Source: Bacillota bacterium (GTDB lineage Bacteria; Bacillota; Clostridia; Lachnospirales; Lachnospiraceae). From it: a stretch of 20,043 bases of DNA. Under the pieces are notes generated by a model. That model worked only from the letters and a program-made list of their open reading frames with translations, searched no databases and was not told the DNA's origin. The stretch is from contig JAEZRJ010000028.1 of the NCBI GenBank assembly GCA_023412855.1, positions 1-20,043 on the forward strand, in the 5' to 3' direction. Below are positions 1 through 6,553 of this stretch, piece by piece (position 1 is the stretch's first letter; each line of letters begins with the position of its first letter). The position numbers and the translations under genes are program-made.

Positions 1-74
1 CGGTAAAGGATTCAGCTTTCTGGTATCAGAAGATCATGGAGACAAACGGAAAGGAACTCAGTATCAATAAGCTG
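1..74 (+). CDS. C-terminal tail of a family 1 glycoside hydrolase (partial), in frame with manA
   Basis: Reading from base 3, the frame is open from the window edge and gives VKDSAFWYQKIMETNGKEL before it runs into manA. The pattern K-D-S-x-x-W-Y-x-x-x-(6 residues)-N-G matches the usual C-terminus of GH1 beta-glucosidases and 6-phospho-beta-glucosidases as I remember it. These enzymes hydrolyse beta-glucosides or their phosphorylated forms in the cytoplasm. No stop codon occurs in this frame before the ManA-like segment, so the hydrolase is either fused to ManA or has lost its stop. TGA codons at 73-75 and 76-78 lie in another frame, so a one-base indel upstream could restore a normal stop. 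Only about 20 residues are visible, so the family call rests on one short motif. Confidence 0.55.
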
Positions 75-968
75 ATGAGACAGATATTATTTTTAAATCC
101 TATTTATAAACAGATGGTTTGGGGTGATGAGCGATGGGGCGTCAGTGCACATCCTCATGGGGACTGCGAGGTGAAAGAGGGCTTTTACAAGGGTAAAAAG
201 CTTTCCTACTTGTGGAAAAAACTTCCCGGGCTGTTCGGCAATTACGATGCGGAGAATTTTCCTCTGTTGGTGAAGATGATCGATGCGAAGCAGGATTTAA
301 GCATTCAGGTTCATCCGGACGATGCCTATGCGGGTGCCCATGAAGATGGAAGCCTCGGCAAGACGGAATGCTGGTATGTGGTGGACTGCGATGAGGATGC
401 GAGCTTGGTCATAGGGCATAATGCCAAGACGAAGGAACAGATGGAGGAAATGATTAAAAAGGGTGAATGGGAAAAGTTCCTTCGGGAAGTTCCGGTGCAC
501 AGAGGCGATTTCATCCAAATCGATCCGGGAACCGTACATGCGATCAAAGGCGGCCTTATGATATTGGAGACGCAGCAAAGCAGCGATATTACTTATCGTC
601 TTTACGATTATGGCAGAACGCAGAACGGAAAGCCCAGAAAGCTTCATTTGGATAAAAGCATGGATGTGATCACCGTTCCCTCACATGATATAGAAAGCGA
701 TATGGGAAACACTCTGGACTTGAATGCAAATTCCATGAACGTTCTCGTATCCAACGAATATTACACGGTCTGGAAGCTGGAAGTGGCGAAGGACTTCATC
801 ATAAGTCAGGACTATCCCTTCATGAACATGAGCGTCATAGAAGGAGATGGTCTTATCAATGGCCAGCTTATTCAAAAAGGAGATCATTTTGTACTCCCTG
901 CAGATTTCGGACTGATTGAACTCCACGGTAAGATGCAGTTGATCGCTTCCGCGGTGAAGCTCGTATAG
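75..968 (+). CDS. manA: Mannose-6-phosphate isomerase, class I (ManA)
   Basis: A cytoplasmic zinc enzyme that interconverts mannose 6-phosphate and fructose 6-phosphate. The type I cupin motifs are present: QVHPDD, KTECWY and GTVHAI. With an ATG at 75 the likely zinc ligands are Q78, H80, E98 and H155, and DITYRLYDYGR supplies the substrate-site arginine region. The ATG at 75 corresponds to the family N-terminus (MRQILFLNPIYKQ), but the frame is open upstream into a GH1-like tail. The ATG at 36 lies inside that tail. No good ribosome site precedes either ATG, which favours translation as part of a longer protein. From ATG 75 the protein is 297 residues, shorter than the usual ~315. The segment between VWG and WGVSAHP is only DER, whereas relatives have about 20 residues there. 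Downstream there is a strong terminator. Confidence 0.9.
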   Translation: MRQILFLNPIYKQMVWGDERWGVSAHPHGDCEVKEGFYKGKKLSYLWKKLPGLFGNYDAENFPLLVKMIDAKQDLSIQVHPDDAYAGAHEDGSLGKTECWYVVDCDEDASLVIGHNAKTKEQMEEMIKKGEWEKFLREVPVHRGDFIQIDPGTVHAIKGGLMILETQQSSDITYRLYDYGRTQNGKPRKLHLDKSMDVITVPSHDIESDMGNTLDLNANSMNVLVSNEYYTVWKLEVAKDFIISQDYPFMNMSVIEGDGLINGQLIQKGDHFVLPADFGLIELHGKMQLIASAVKLV

Positions 969-1011
969 TGCAAACCAGTTTAATTAAGATAAATTAATAA
1001 ATAAGAAGTTA

Positions 1012-1052
1012 AAAAAGCTACCGCTTAGACATATCAAAGGCGGTGGCTTTTT
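1012..1052 (+). terminator. Intrinsic terminator after manA
   Basis: A stem of AAAAAGCTACCGC (1012-1024) pairs with GCGGTGGCTTTTT (1040-1052), about 13 bp with one G-T wobble and a 15-nt loop, ending in a T-tract. It lies 44 bases after the manA stop. Confidence 0.85.
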
Positions 1053-1053
1053 C

Positions 1054-1087
1054 ATGTAATTAGGAAAGTGTTCCTATTACATAAAAG
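1054..1087 (+). repeat. Terminator-linked palindromic repeat, family 1, short copy
   Basis: Directly after the manA terminator T-tract is an imperfect palindrome: ATGTAATTAGGAA, a 4-nt AGTG loop, then TTCCTATTACAT (arms 1054-1066 and 1071-1082). Bases 1062-1087 are identical over 26 nt to the complement of 16612-16637. Related sequence also occurs at 4276 and 5141. I see no clear promoter for the next gene in the remaining 1088-1186. Confidence 0.7.
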
Positions 1088-1186
1088 ATAGTTATACCGC
1101 AATCAGAAAAATTGTGATAGAATAATCAAAGATAAAAATGACAGGAAGGAATCCAATGTAAGCTTGGAAAGGAGAATAACAATAGA

Positions 1187-2374
1187 ATGATTGCAGCGAA
1201 TTATAAAGATATGTTAGGTGCGAAGTCCGTTATCAGAGAGCTGTCCGAATATGCTACGGCGAGAGGAAAAGAAATCGGTTATGAGAATGTGTTCGATTAC
1301 AGCCTCGGCAACCCTTCTGTGCCCGCCCCGGAGAAGTTCAGGCAGGCGATGGTAGATTTGCTTGAAAAGTGTGACCCGATGGCCCTTCATGGATACAGTC
1401 CCAGCCTTGGAATTACCTCCGTGAAGGAAAAGGTTGCGGAGTCCTTAAATAAGAGATTTAACATGAACTATACATATAAACATATATTCATGACAGCCGG
1501 AGCCGCAGGGGCTATCGCCCATGCGGTCCGCGCGATTACGGTACCCGGAGATGAGGTGCTGACCTTTGCGCCGTTTTTCCCGGAATATCATCCATATATT
1601 GACTTAAGCGGTGCCGTGCTCAAGGTTGTGCCTCCGAATACGGAGACCTTCCAGATTAATTTTGAACGTTTTGAGGAGATGCTTAATGAAAAAGTGATGG
1701 CAGTTCTGATTAACACGCCGAATAACCCCTCGGGCATCGTTTATACGAAAGAGACCTTGGAGAAGCTTGCGGAGATTATGACGAAGAGATCGGAAGAATA
1801 TGGTCATGATATTTACCTGATTTCCGACGAGCCCTATAGGGAAATCGTGTTTGCGGACGTGGAGGATATCTACGTGTCCAAGGTATATGATAACACCATC
1901 AGCTGCTATTCTTATTCCAAGTCGTTGTCCATTCCCGGCGAGCGAATCGGATATATCGCAGTAAACCCTGCGTGCAGCGACGCGGAGACCATTGTCAATA
2001 TGTGCGGTCAGATTTCCAGAGGAATCGGACATAACTGCCCCTCCTCTATTGTACAGCTTGCGGTGGCGGAGGTACTTTATGAGACCTCTGATTTATCGGT
2101 GTATGAAACGAATATGAATCTTTTATATAAAGAGCTTACCGATTTGGGATTCACCTGCGTGAAGCCGGGCGGTACCTTCTATATCTTCCCGAAGGCTCTG
2201 GAAGAGGATGCAAAGATTTTCTGCCAAAAGGCGAAGAACTATGACTTGATTCTTGTTCCGGGCGACAGCTTCGGATGTCCCGGTTATTTCCGTATGGCAT
2301 ATTGCATCGGCACGGAGAAGGTGGAACGTTCTTTGGCGGCTCTTCGTAAATTTGTGGAAGCAGAGTACCGTTAA
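1187..2374 (+). CDS. PLP-dependent aminotransferase, class I/II (aspartate aminotransferase fold)
   Basis: A cytoplasmic fold-type I transaminase of 395 residues, the usual length. Visible motifs are YSLGNPS near the N-terminus (substrate entry), NTPNNPSG in the middle, ISDEPYREI (the aspartate that holds the pyridine nitrogen of PLP), and SYSKSLSIPGERIGY, where K245 should form the Schiff base. FRMAYC near the C-terminus carries the arginine that normally binds the substrate carboxylate. The substrate cannot be read from sequence: aspartate, alanine or an aromatic amino acid are all possible. The ATG at 1187 follows a GGAG element at 1171-1174 at a rather long 12-nt distance. The gene stands alone after a terminator and is followed after 27 bases by the patatin gene, so the two are probably co-transcribed. 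Confidence 0.88.
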   Translation: MIAANYKDMLGAKSVIRELSEYATARGKEIGYENVFDYSLGNPSVPAPEKFRQAMVDLLEKCDPMALHGYSPSLGITSVKEKVAESLNKRFNMNYTYKHIFMTAGAAGAIAHAVRAITVPGDEVLTFAPFFPEYHPYIDLSGAVLKVVPPNTETFQINFERFEEMLNEKVMAVLINTPNNPSGIVYTKETLEKLAEIMTKRSEEYGHDIYLISDEPYREIVFADVEDIYVSKVYDNTISCYSYSKSLSIPGERIGYIAVNPACSDAETIVNMCGQISRGIGHNCPSSIVQLAVAEVLYETSDLSVYETNMNLLYKELTDLGFTCVKPGGTFYIFPKALEEDAKIFCQKAKNYDLILVPGDSFGCPGYFRMAYCIGTEKVERSLAALRKFVEAEYR

Positions 2375-2401
2375 ACTGTTATAAAAGGAAGGAGTATTAT
2401 A

Positions 2402-3247
2402 ATGTACCAGGCTGGTCTTGTTTTGGAAGGCGGCGGCATGAAGGGGATTTATACCGCCGGTGTTTTGGATTTTTTTCTCGATAAGGAAATGGAGTTCTCC
2501 TCTTGCTACGGAGTGTCGGCAGGAGCCTGCCATTTATGCAACTTTTTGTCGAAGCAGAAGAAGAGGGGATATCGGATAGGGATAAATTATCTGGATAATA
2601 AGAGATATTGCAGCCCTTATAACTTTTTTACGACAGGGGATTTGTTCGGGACGGATATGTGTTATGATTTGATACCGAATTATCTGGATCCTTATGATTA
2701 CGATACCTTTAATAAATATGAAGGTAAGGCTTATGCGGTAGTGACTAATATACGGACGGGAGAGGCGGAGTATCTGCAGCTTCAGGATATGCATAGAGAT
2801 ATTCAGGCAGTACGGGCTTCCAGTTCCATGCCCCTGGTATCCCGCAACGTGAAGATTGGGAATGAGCTGTATCTGGACGGAGGCGCTGCGGATTCCATTC
2901 CTATAAAAAAGTCCATTTCTGATGGAAATGAGAAAAATGTGGTAATACTTACGAAGGAGACAGGCTATCGCAGAAAGCCCTCTTCCAGCCTTTCGCTCAT
3001 AAAAGCCCGCTATGTCAGATATCCTAAGGTATACGAACTGATGAAGGAAAGACATAGGGAGTACAACGATACCTTAAGATATTTGGAGGAACAGGAAAAA
3101 GAAGGGAAGGCCTTCGTAATCCGTCCGAAGAGGATAAGCGAGGTCGGAAGAGTAGAGAAGGACGCAGAGAAACTGAAAGCCTTGTACGAGGAAGGCTACA
3201 AAGATGCACAGGAGAGCTATGCCGAGATCTTGAAATATTTATCATAA
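2402..3247 (+). CDS. Patatin-like phospholipase family protein (YjjU-like)
   Basis: A predicted cytoplasmic serine acyl hydrolase of 281 residues. All elements of the patatin Ser-Asp dyad are visible: the oxyanion-hole loop EGGGMKG at residues 9-15, the nucleophile motif GVSAG with S39, and the DGG motif with D159. The region after about residue 170 is charged and helical, as in bacterial patatins with a DUF6363-type C-terminal extension. The ATG is preceded by AAGGAAGGAG at good spacing, 27 bases after the aminotransferase stop, which suggests an operon. There is no signal peptide, so an intracellular lipid or acyl-ester substrate is likely; the substrate is unknown. Family assignment is firm, physiological role is not. 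Confidence 0.88.
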   Translation: MYQAGLVLEGGGMKGIYTAGVLDFFLDKEMEFSSCYGVSAGACHLCNFLSKQKKRGYRIGINYLDNKRYCSPYNFFTTGDLFGTDMCYDLIPNYLDPYDYDTFNKYEGKAYAVVTNIRTGEAEYLQLQDMHRDIQAVRASSSMPLVSRNVKIGNELYLDGGAADSIPIKKSISDGNEKNVVILTKETGYRRKPSSSLSLIKARYVRYPKVYELMKERHREYNDTLRYLEEQEKEGKAFVIRPKRISEVGRVEKDAEKLKALYEEGYKDAQESYAEILKYLS

Positions 3248-3304
3248 GGAAGAATGAAGAAATAAAATGAAAGCTTTCGTTATATATTAATATATGATGA
3301 AACA

Positions 3305-3339
3305 GACAGATGGCAGGTATAAAAAGCATTGCATCTGTC
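3305..3339 (+). promoter_or_regulatory. Stem-loop next to the uppP ribosome binding site
   Basis: GACAGATGGC (3305-3314) pairs with GCATCTGTC (3331-3339), 9 bp with one bulged G and a 16-nt loop. The stem ends one base before the GAGGAGG Shine-Dalgarno run. It may influence access to the ribosome site, but this is inference from position only. Confidence 0.4.
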
Positions 3340-3354
3340 GGAGGAGGTTTGATA

Positions 3355-4188
3355 ATGATAGAAATCTTGAAAGCGGTGCTGTTCGGTATCGTGGAAGGTA
3401 TTACAGAGTGGTTGCCCATCAGCAGCACGGGGCATATGATCTTGCTGAACGAATTTGTTTCACTGGATGTATCGCCCGAGTTTTGGAAAATGTTTTTGGT
3501 AGTTATACAGCTTGGAGCGATTCTGGCAGTAGTGATTCTGTTCTGGGATAAGATATTCCCTTTCGATTTGAAAAAAGAACCGCATATTAAAAAGGATATT
3601 TTCACTCTCTGGTTTAAAATATTGGTTGCCTGCGTACCGGCGGCAATTGTGGGTGTTTTGTTCGACGATTTGTTTGACGAGCTTTTTTATAACTATACAT
3701 GCGTGGCAATCGCACTTATCGTGTTCGGTATTCTGTTTATCGTGATCGAGAATAGAAACATAAGCAAGAATGCAGCACCGAAGATTACAGATTTATCACA
3801 GCTCACTTATAAGACTGCGGCTATCATCGGTATCTGGCAGTTGATTGCAGCAATATTTCCGGGAACCTCACGTTCGGGAGCAACGATCATAGGAGCCTTG
3901 CTTCTGGGCGTATCCAGAACGATAGCAGCGGAATTTACCTTTTTCCTCGCTATTCCGGTAATGTTCGGAGCCAGCCTTTTAAAACTTGCGAAGTTTGGAC
4001 TGGTATTCACTACCACGGAGTGGACGATTCTGGCGGTAGGTATGATAGTGGCTTTCGTGGTGTCCATCATCGTAATCCGCTTTTTTATGGGGTATATAAG
4101 AAAGCATGACTTTAAGATATTCGGATGGTATAGAATCGTGCTGGGAATTTTCGTTTTAGCTTACTTTATGATATCCGCCCAAGCATAG
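3355..4188 (+). CDS. uppP: Undecaprenyl-diphosphate phosphatase (UppP/BacA)
   Basis: An integral membrane enzyme that dephosphorylates undecaprenyl diphosphate to recycle the lipid carrier for peptidoglycan and other wall polymers; overexpression is known to confer bacitracin resistance. The family signatures are clear: EGITEWLPISSTGHMIL at residues 14-30 and PGTSRSG at 169-175 with the catalytic arginine R173. Multiple hydrophobic segments span the protein. Length from ATG 3355 is 277 residues, normal for the family. This start is chosen over the ATG at 3310 because GGAGGAGG lies 7 bases upstream and the family begins just before this point; the earlier ATG would add 15 residues encoded by a hairpin. 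A strong terminator follows at 4245, so the gene ends its transcription unit. Confidence 0.95.
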   Translation: MIEILKAVLFGIVEGITEWLPISSTGHMILLNEFVSLDVSPEFWKMFLVVIQLGAILAVVILFWDKIFPFDLKKEPHIKKDIFTLWFKILVACVPAAIVGVLFDDLFDELFYNYTCVAIALIVFGILFIVIENRNISKNAAPKITDLSQLTYKTAAIIGIWQLIAAIFPGTSRSGATIIGALLLGVSRTIAAEFTFFLAIPVMFGASLLKLAKFGLVFTTTEWTILAVGMIVAFVVSIIVIRFFMGYIRKHDFKIFGWYRIVLGIFVLAYFMISAQA

Positions 4189-4244
4189 GGATAAATAACG
4201 ATATAGTCACCTGGATCTGGGAGCAATCGCATAAAACAGCTTTG

Positions 4245-4275
4245 AAAACTGACATGGCAACATGTCAGTTTTTTT
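4245..4275 (+). terminator. Intrinsic terminator after uppP
   Basis: A perfect 12-bp stem, AAAACTGACATG (4245-4256) with CATGTCAGTTTT (4261-4272), a GCAA tetraloop and a run of seven Ts. Confidence 0.93.
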
Positions 4276-4397
4276 ATGTAATAGGAAAAGTGCTCATAAT
4301 TATATAAAAAATGGATGCGCAGATGCGCGGAAAACAAAAACCGCACGATCGAAGTGCTTAACGGAGAGAATGTGAAGCACACTTTTGTTTTATGAGA
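4271..4397 (+). repeat. Terminator-linked repeat, family 1, diverged copy
   Basis: This begins at the uppP terminator T-tract with TTTTTATGTAATAGGAAAAG, matching the start of the copy on the minus strand at 16644. It continues with a GC-rich TGCGCAGATGCGCGGAAAACA block and ends with a GTGAAGCACACTTTTGTT block like those at 15262 and 5240. It is more diverged than the other copies. No reading frame of note lies inside it. Confidence 0.5.
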
Positions 4398-4399
4398 GC

Positions 4400-4490
4400 A
4401 AATTAGCTGGTTCCGGGAATGGTTCAGCTACCGGCTGGGAGCTATCAGCTTAGGCCCCGGTCGCTGAAATGGCTGGTATTTCAACTTTTG
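4400..4490 (+). other. Unassigned structured region
   Basis: This stretch has three successive inverted repeats: AGCTG...CAGCT (about 4409-4432), ACCGG...CCGGT enclosing AGCT-ATC-AGCT (about 4431-4465), and GCTGAAAT...ATTTCAAC (about 4464-4488). It has no open reading frame with a ribosome site. I compared it by eye with consensus features of common riboswitches and with tRNA and found no match. It could be a leader RNA, a small RNA or a decayed repeat. Confidence 0.35.
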
Positions 4491-4503
4491 TTAAAAGTAA
4501 AAT

Positions 4504-4555
4504 AGTTTTGACTTGTCACTCTGCTTTGCTAAAGAGTTGACAAGACAGTCAAACT
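4504..4555. promoter_or_regulatory. Long inverted repeat overlapping a promoter
   Basis: AGTTTTGAC-TTGTCA-CTCT (4504-4522) is complementary to AGAG...TGACAA...GTCAAACT (4533-4555), interrupted by a GACA bulge and one extra T. The loop is about 10 nt. No T-tract follows, so a terminator is unlikely. The right arm contains the TTGACA -35 box of the proposed promoter, so this could be an operator. Confidence 0.5.
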
Positions 4556-4565
4556 ACGGTAAACT
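4537..4565 (+). promoter_or_regulatory. Candidate sigma-A promoter for the DUF6465-type gene
   Basis: A perfect -35 box TTGACA (4537-4542), a 17-bp spacer and a weak -10 box TAAACT (4560-4565). It would give a leader of about 110 nt, which contains AT-rich sequence and repeated TTCGA motifs (4624-4660). Confidence 0.4.
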
Positions 4566-4680
4566 TTTATAAATGGGATTGGGAGAATGTGGTATTTAGA
4601 GTGTATTTGTGAGTTCGGTGCAGTTCGAAATTCGATAGGATCGGAATTCGATATCATCGAATGTGAAAGGAGAAAAACCT

Positions 4681-5133
4681 ATGACAGAGACGAAGAAGAC
4701 ATCAACCGTTAAATCTACTGTAAATGCGGAGACCGCAGGAATTTCGGCGGCAGTTGTGACATCGGAGAAGGAACCGGCGAAGAAGGAAGACGTTAAGACG
4801 ACAAAGACAGCAAAGGCAGCAAATACGGCTGCAAAGAAGACGGCTAAGCCCGCTGCGAAGAAAGCGCCTGCCAAGAAGGAGACGAAAGCAGTGACAAAGA
4901 CCGCAGCAAAAGCTCCGGCGAAGAAGACCGGCACGAAACAAATAATCAATCTGCAGTTTTCCGGAAAGTCTTACAGCATAGAAGACCTTACGAAAATAGC
5001 AGAGGATGTTTGGAAATATGATTTGCACAAGAGCGACGAAGCTTATAAGTCATTGGAGCTTTATGTGAAACCGGAAGAAAGCATCTCATATTACGTGTTC
5101 AACGGTGATATTTCAGGAAGCTTCTTTATTTAA
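4681..5133 (+). CDS. Lys/Ala-rich protein with a DUF6465-type C-terminal domain
   Basis: A 150-residue protein in two parts. Residues ~1-87 are low in complexity and rich in Lys, Ala and Thr, with PAKK/AAKK repeats like those of histone H1-like and other DNA-binding tails. Residues ~88-150 form a compact domain (begins KQIINLQFSGKSYSIEDL, later ELYVKPEE and YYVFNG) that resembles the DUF6465 family found in Lachnospiraceae, as far as I recall. Function is unknown; nucleic-acid binding through the basic tail is inference. The ATG at 4681 is chosen over the GTG at 4663 because AAAGGAG sits 8 bases before it. The gene is monocistronic between a candidate promoter and a terminator at 5283. The repetitive lysine codons differ from neighbouring genes. 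Confidence 0.8.
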   Translation: MTETKKTSTVKSTVNAETAGISAAVVTSEKEPAKKEDVKTTKTAKAANTAAKKTAKPAAKKAPAKKETKAVTKTAAKAPAKKTGTKQIINLQFSGKSYSIEDLTKIAEDVWKYDLHKSDEAYKSLELYVKPEESISYYVFNGDISGSFFI

Positions 5134-5139
5134 TACATA

Positions 5140-5262
5140 TTTTTATTTCATAGAAAATGCTCTTATGAAACAAAGACAGATGAGCAGCTGCGCGCGCGGA
5201 ACAGAAGCTATGCTGCCAAACTTTGGTCGCGGGAGTGAACGAAGCACTTTTTTGTTCTATAT
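5140..5262 (+). repeat. Terminator-linked repeat, family 1, long copy
   Basis: This starts 7 bases after the DUF6465-type stop with a T-rich segment and a TTTCATAGAAAATGCTCTTATGAAA hairpin-like block. Its core at 5184-5217 matches the complement of 16559-16592 at 31 of 34 positions, all three differences being transitions. It ends with GTGAACGAAGCACTTTTTTG. There is no coding potential. Confidence 0.65.
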
Positions 5263-5282
5263 TAATGCGTAAGATTTTTATA

Positions 5283-5328
5283 TATGAACAGAGAATTCCG
5301 GTTGGAGTTTTCTGTTCATATTTTTTTT
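5283..5328 (+). terminator. Intrinsic terminator upstream of hrcA
   Basis: TATGAACAGA (5283-5292) pairs perfectly with TCTGTTCATA (5311-5320), followed by eight further Ts. It ends the DUF6465-type transcript and insulates the heat-shock operon. Confidence 0.8.
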
Positions 5329-5351
5329 ATAAATAATTTTGAAGTTATCTG

Positions 5352-5380
5352 TTGACATTGTATAGGGTAAGTGATATTTT
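5352..5380 (+). promoter_or_regulatory. Promoter of the hrcA-grpE-dnaK(-dnaJ) operon
   Basis: A perfect -35 box TTGACA (5352-5357), a 17-bp spacer and the -10 box TATTTT (5375-5380). The expected start point lies just before the CIRCE operator, the classic arrangement for HrcA repression. Confidence 0.65.
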
Positions 5381-5394
5381 ATGGTAAGAAGGTA

Positions 5395-5421
5395 TTAGCA
5401 CTCCAAGATGTTGAGTGCTAA
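5395..5421. promoter_or_regulatory. CIRCE operator (HrcA binding site)
   Basis: TTAGCACTC (5395-5403), a 9-nt spacer and GAGTGCTAA (5413-5421): a perfect match to the CIRCE consensus. HrcA binds it to repress the operon; heat or misfolded protein titrates GroEL away from HrcA and relieves repression. No second CIRCE occurs upstream of dnaK or dnaJ. Confidence 0.97.
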
Positions 5422-5481
5422 CAAAAATTAAAAGGTCTTCATATTTAAAAAATATGGCTATAAAGAAGGGAGGATAATGAA

Positions 5482-6513
5482 GTGCAGCTTGATGAAAGAA
5501 AAATAAAAATTATGCAGGCCATTATCCGTAACTATCTTGAGACCGGCGAACCGGTAGGCAGCAGGACAATTTCTAAATATACTGATCTGAATTTAAGTTC
5601 GGCTACCATAAGAAATGAGATGGCAGATTTAGAAGAGCTCGGATATATTATCCAGCCCCACACCTCGGCAGGAAGGATTCCCTCAGACAAGGGCTACCGC
5701 TTATACGTAGATCAGATGATGGAGGAGAAGGAGCGGGAGGTAGAAGAACTGAAAGGCATTCTGTTGGAAAAGGAAGATAAGATGGATCATCTTCTGAAGC
5801 AGGTAGCGAAGGTCTTAGCGCAGAATACCAATTACGCCACGATGATTTCAGCCCCCCAGTACCATCGCAACAAGCTGAAATTCATACAGCTCTCCCGTGT
5901 GGATGCGCACCAGCTTTTGGTGGTTACCGTTGTAGAGGGCAATGTAATTAAGAACAACATGCTCCAGGTGGAGGAGGAACTGGACAGCGAGACACTTTTG
6001 AAATTAAACATCCTTCTCAACACTCATTTGAATGGACTGACTTTGGAAGAAATAAATCTGAGCATGATTACAGCGATGAAGCAGCAGGCGGGCATACACA
6101 GCACGATTATAGGAGAAGTTATCGACGCTATAGCCGAATCGATTAAAGCAGATGAGGATTTGGAGATATATACGAGCGGAGCGAATAATATTTTCAGGTA
6201 TCCCGAGCTTGCAGACAATCAGAAAGCCAGCGAACTGATCACTGCATTCGAAGAAAAAAAGCTTTTGGAAGAGCTGGTGGAAGGGCGATTGTCGGATGAA
6301 AACAACACCGGCATCCAGATATATATCGGCGACGAGACGCCGGTACAGTCCATGAAGGACTGCAGCGTCGTAACGGCGACCTACGAGCTGGAAGAGGGAA
6401 TGAAAGGAACCATTGGTATCATCGGGCCGAAGCGGATGGACTATGATAAGGTAGTAGGGACATTAAAGACGCTGAAGCACCAATTGGATGATTTATATAA
6501 GAAACGAGAATAA
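5482..6513 (+). CDS. hrcA: Heat-inducible transcription repressor HrcA
   Basis: The repressor of class I heat-shock genes, 343 residues, normal length. The N-terminal winged helix covers about residues 1-75, with the recognition helix SSATIRN at 39-45 and the signature TSAGRIPSDKGYR after it. The GAF-like domain and inserted dimerisation region follow to the C-terminus, with GTIGIIGPKRMDY near the end. The start is GTG at 5482, 8 bases after AAGGGAGG. An ATG five bases upstream is in another frame and stops after nine codons. First gene of the hrcA-grpE-dnaK operon, directly behind the CIRCE operator, so it represses itself. Forty bases separate it from grpE. Confidence 0.97.
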   Translation: MQLDERKIKIMQAIIRNYLETGEPVGSRTISKYTDLNLSSATIRNEMADLEELGYIIQPHTSAGRIPSDKGYRLYVDQMMEEKEREVEELKGILLEKEDKMDHLLKQVAKVLAQNTNYATMISAPQYHRNKLKFIQLSRVDAHQLLVVTVVEGNVIKNNMLQVEEELDSETLLKLNILLNTHLNGLTLEEINLSMITAMKQQAGIHSTIIGEVIDAIAESIKADEDLEIYTSGANNIFRYPELADNQKASELITAFEEKKLLEELVEGRLSDENNTGIQIYIGDETPVQSMKDCSVVTATYELEEGMKGTIGIIGPKRMDYDKVVGTLKTLKHQLDDLYKKRE

Positions 6514-6553
6514 GTAAAAGAAATAAAAAGTAGGAAAGAAAGGAATAAATGAA

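Noticed and set aside
4400..4490. Riboswitch or tRNA
   Set aside because: The hairpins do not form a cloverleaf, there is no T-loop GTTCRA motif in the right place, and no riboswitch consensus that I know fits; left as unassigned.
4537..4573. TTGACA with the downstream TATAAA at 4568 as a promoter
   Set aside because: The spacer would be 25 bp; the weaker TAAACT at 17 bp is a better -10 candidate.
4663..4680. GTG start six codons upstream of the Lys/Ala-rich gene
   Set aside because: The intervening bases contain the Shine-Dalgarno AAAGGAG for the ATG at 4681, so the GTG would place the ribosome site inside the coding region.
4850..4935. Short repeated AAGAAG/GCAGCA units as a tandem repeat or CRISPR
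   Set aside because: They are explained by the Lys/Ala-rich coding sequence; there is no regular repeat-spacer structure here or elsewhere in the window.
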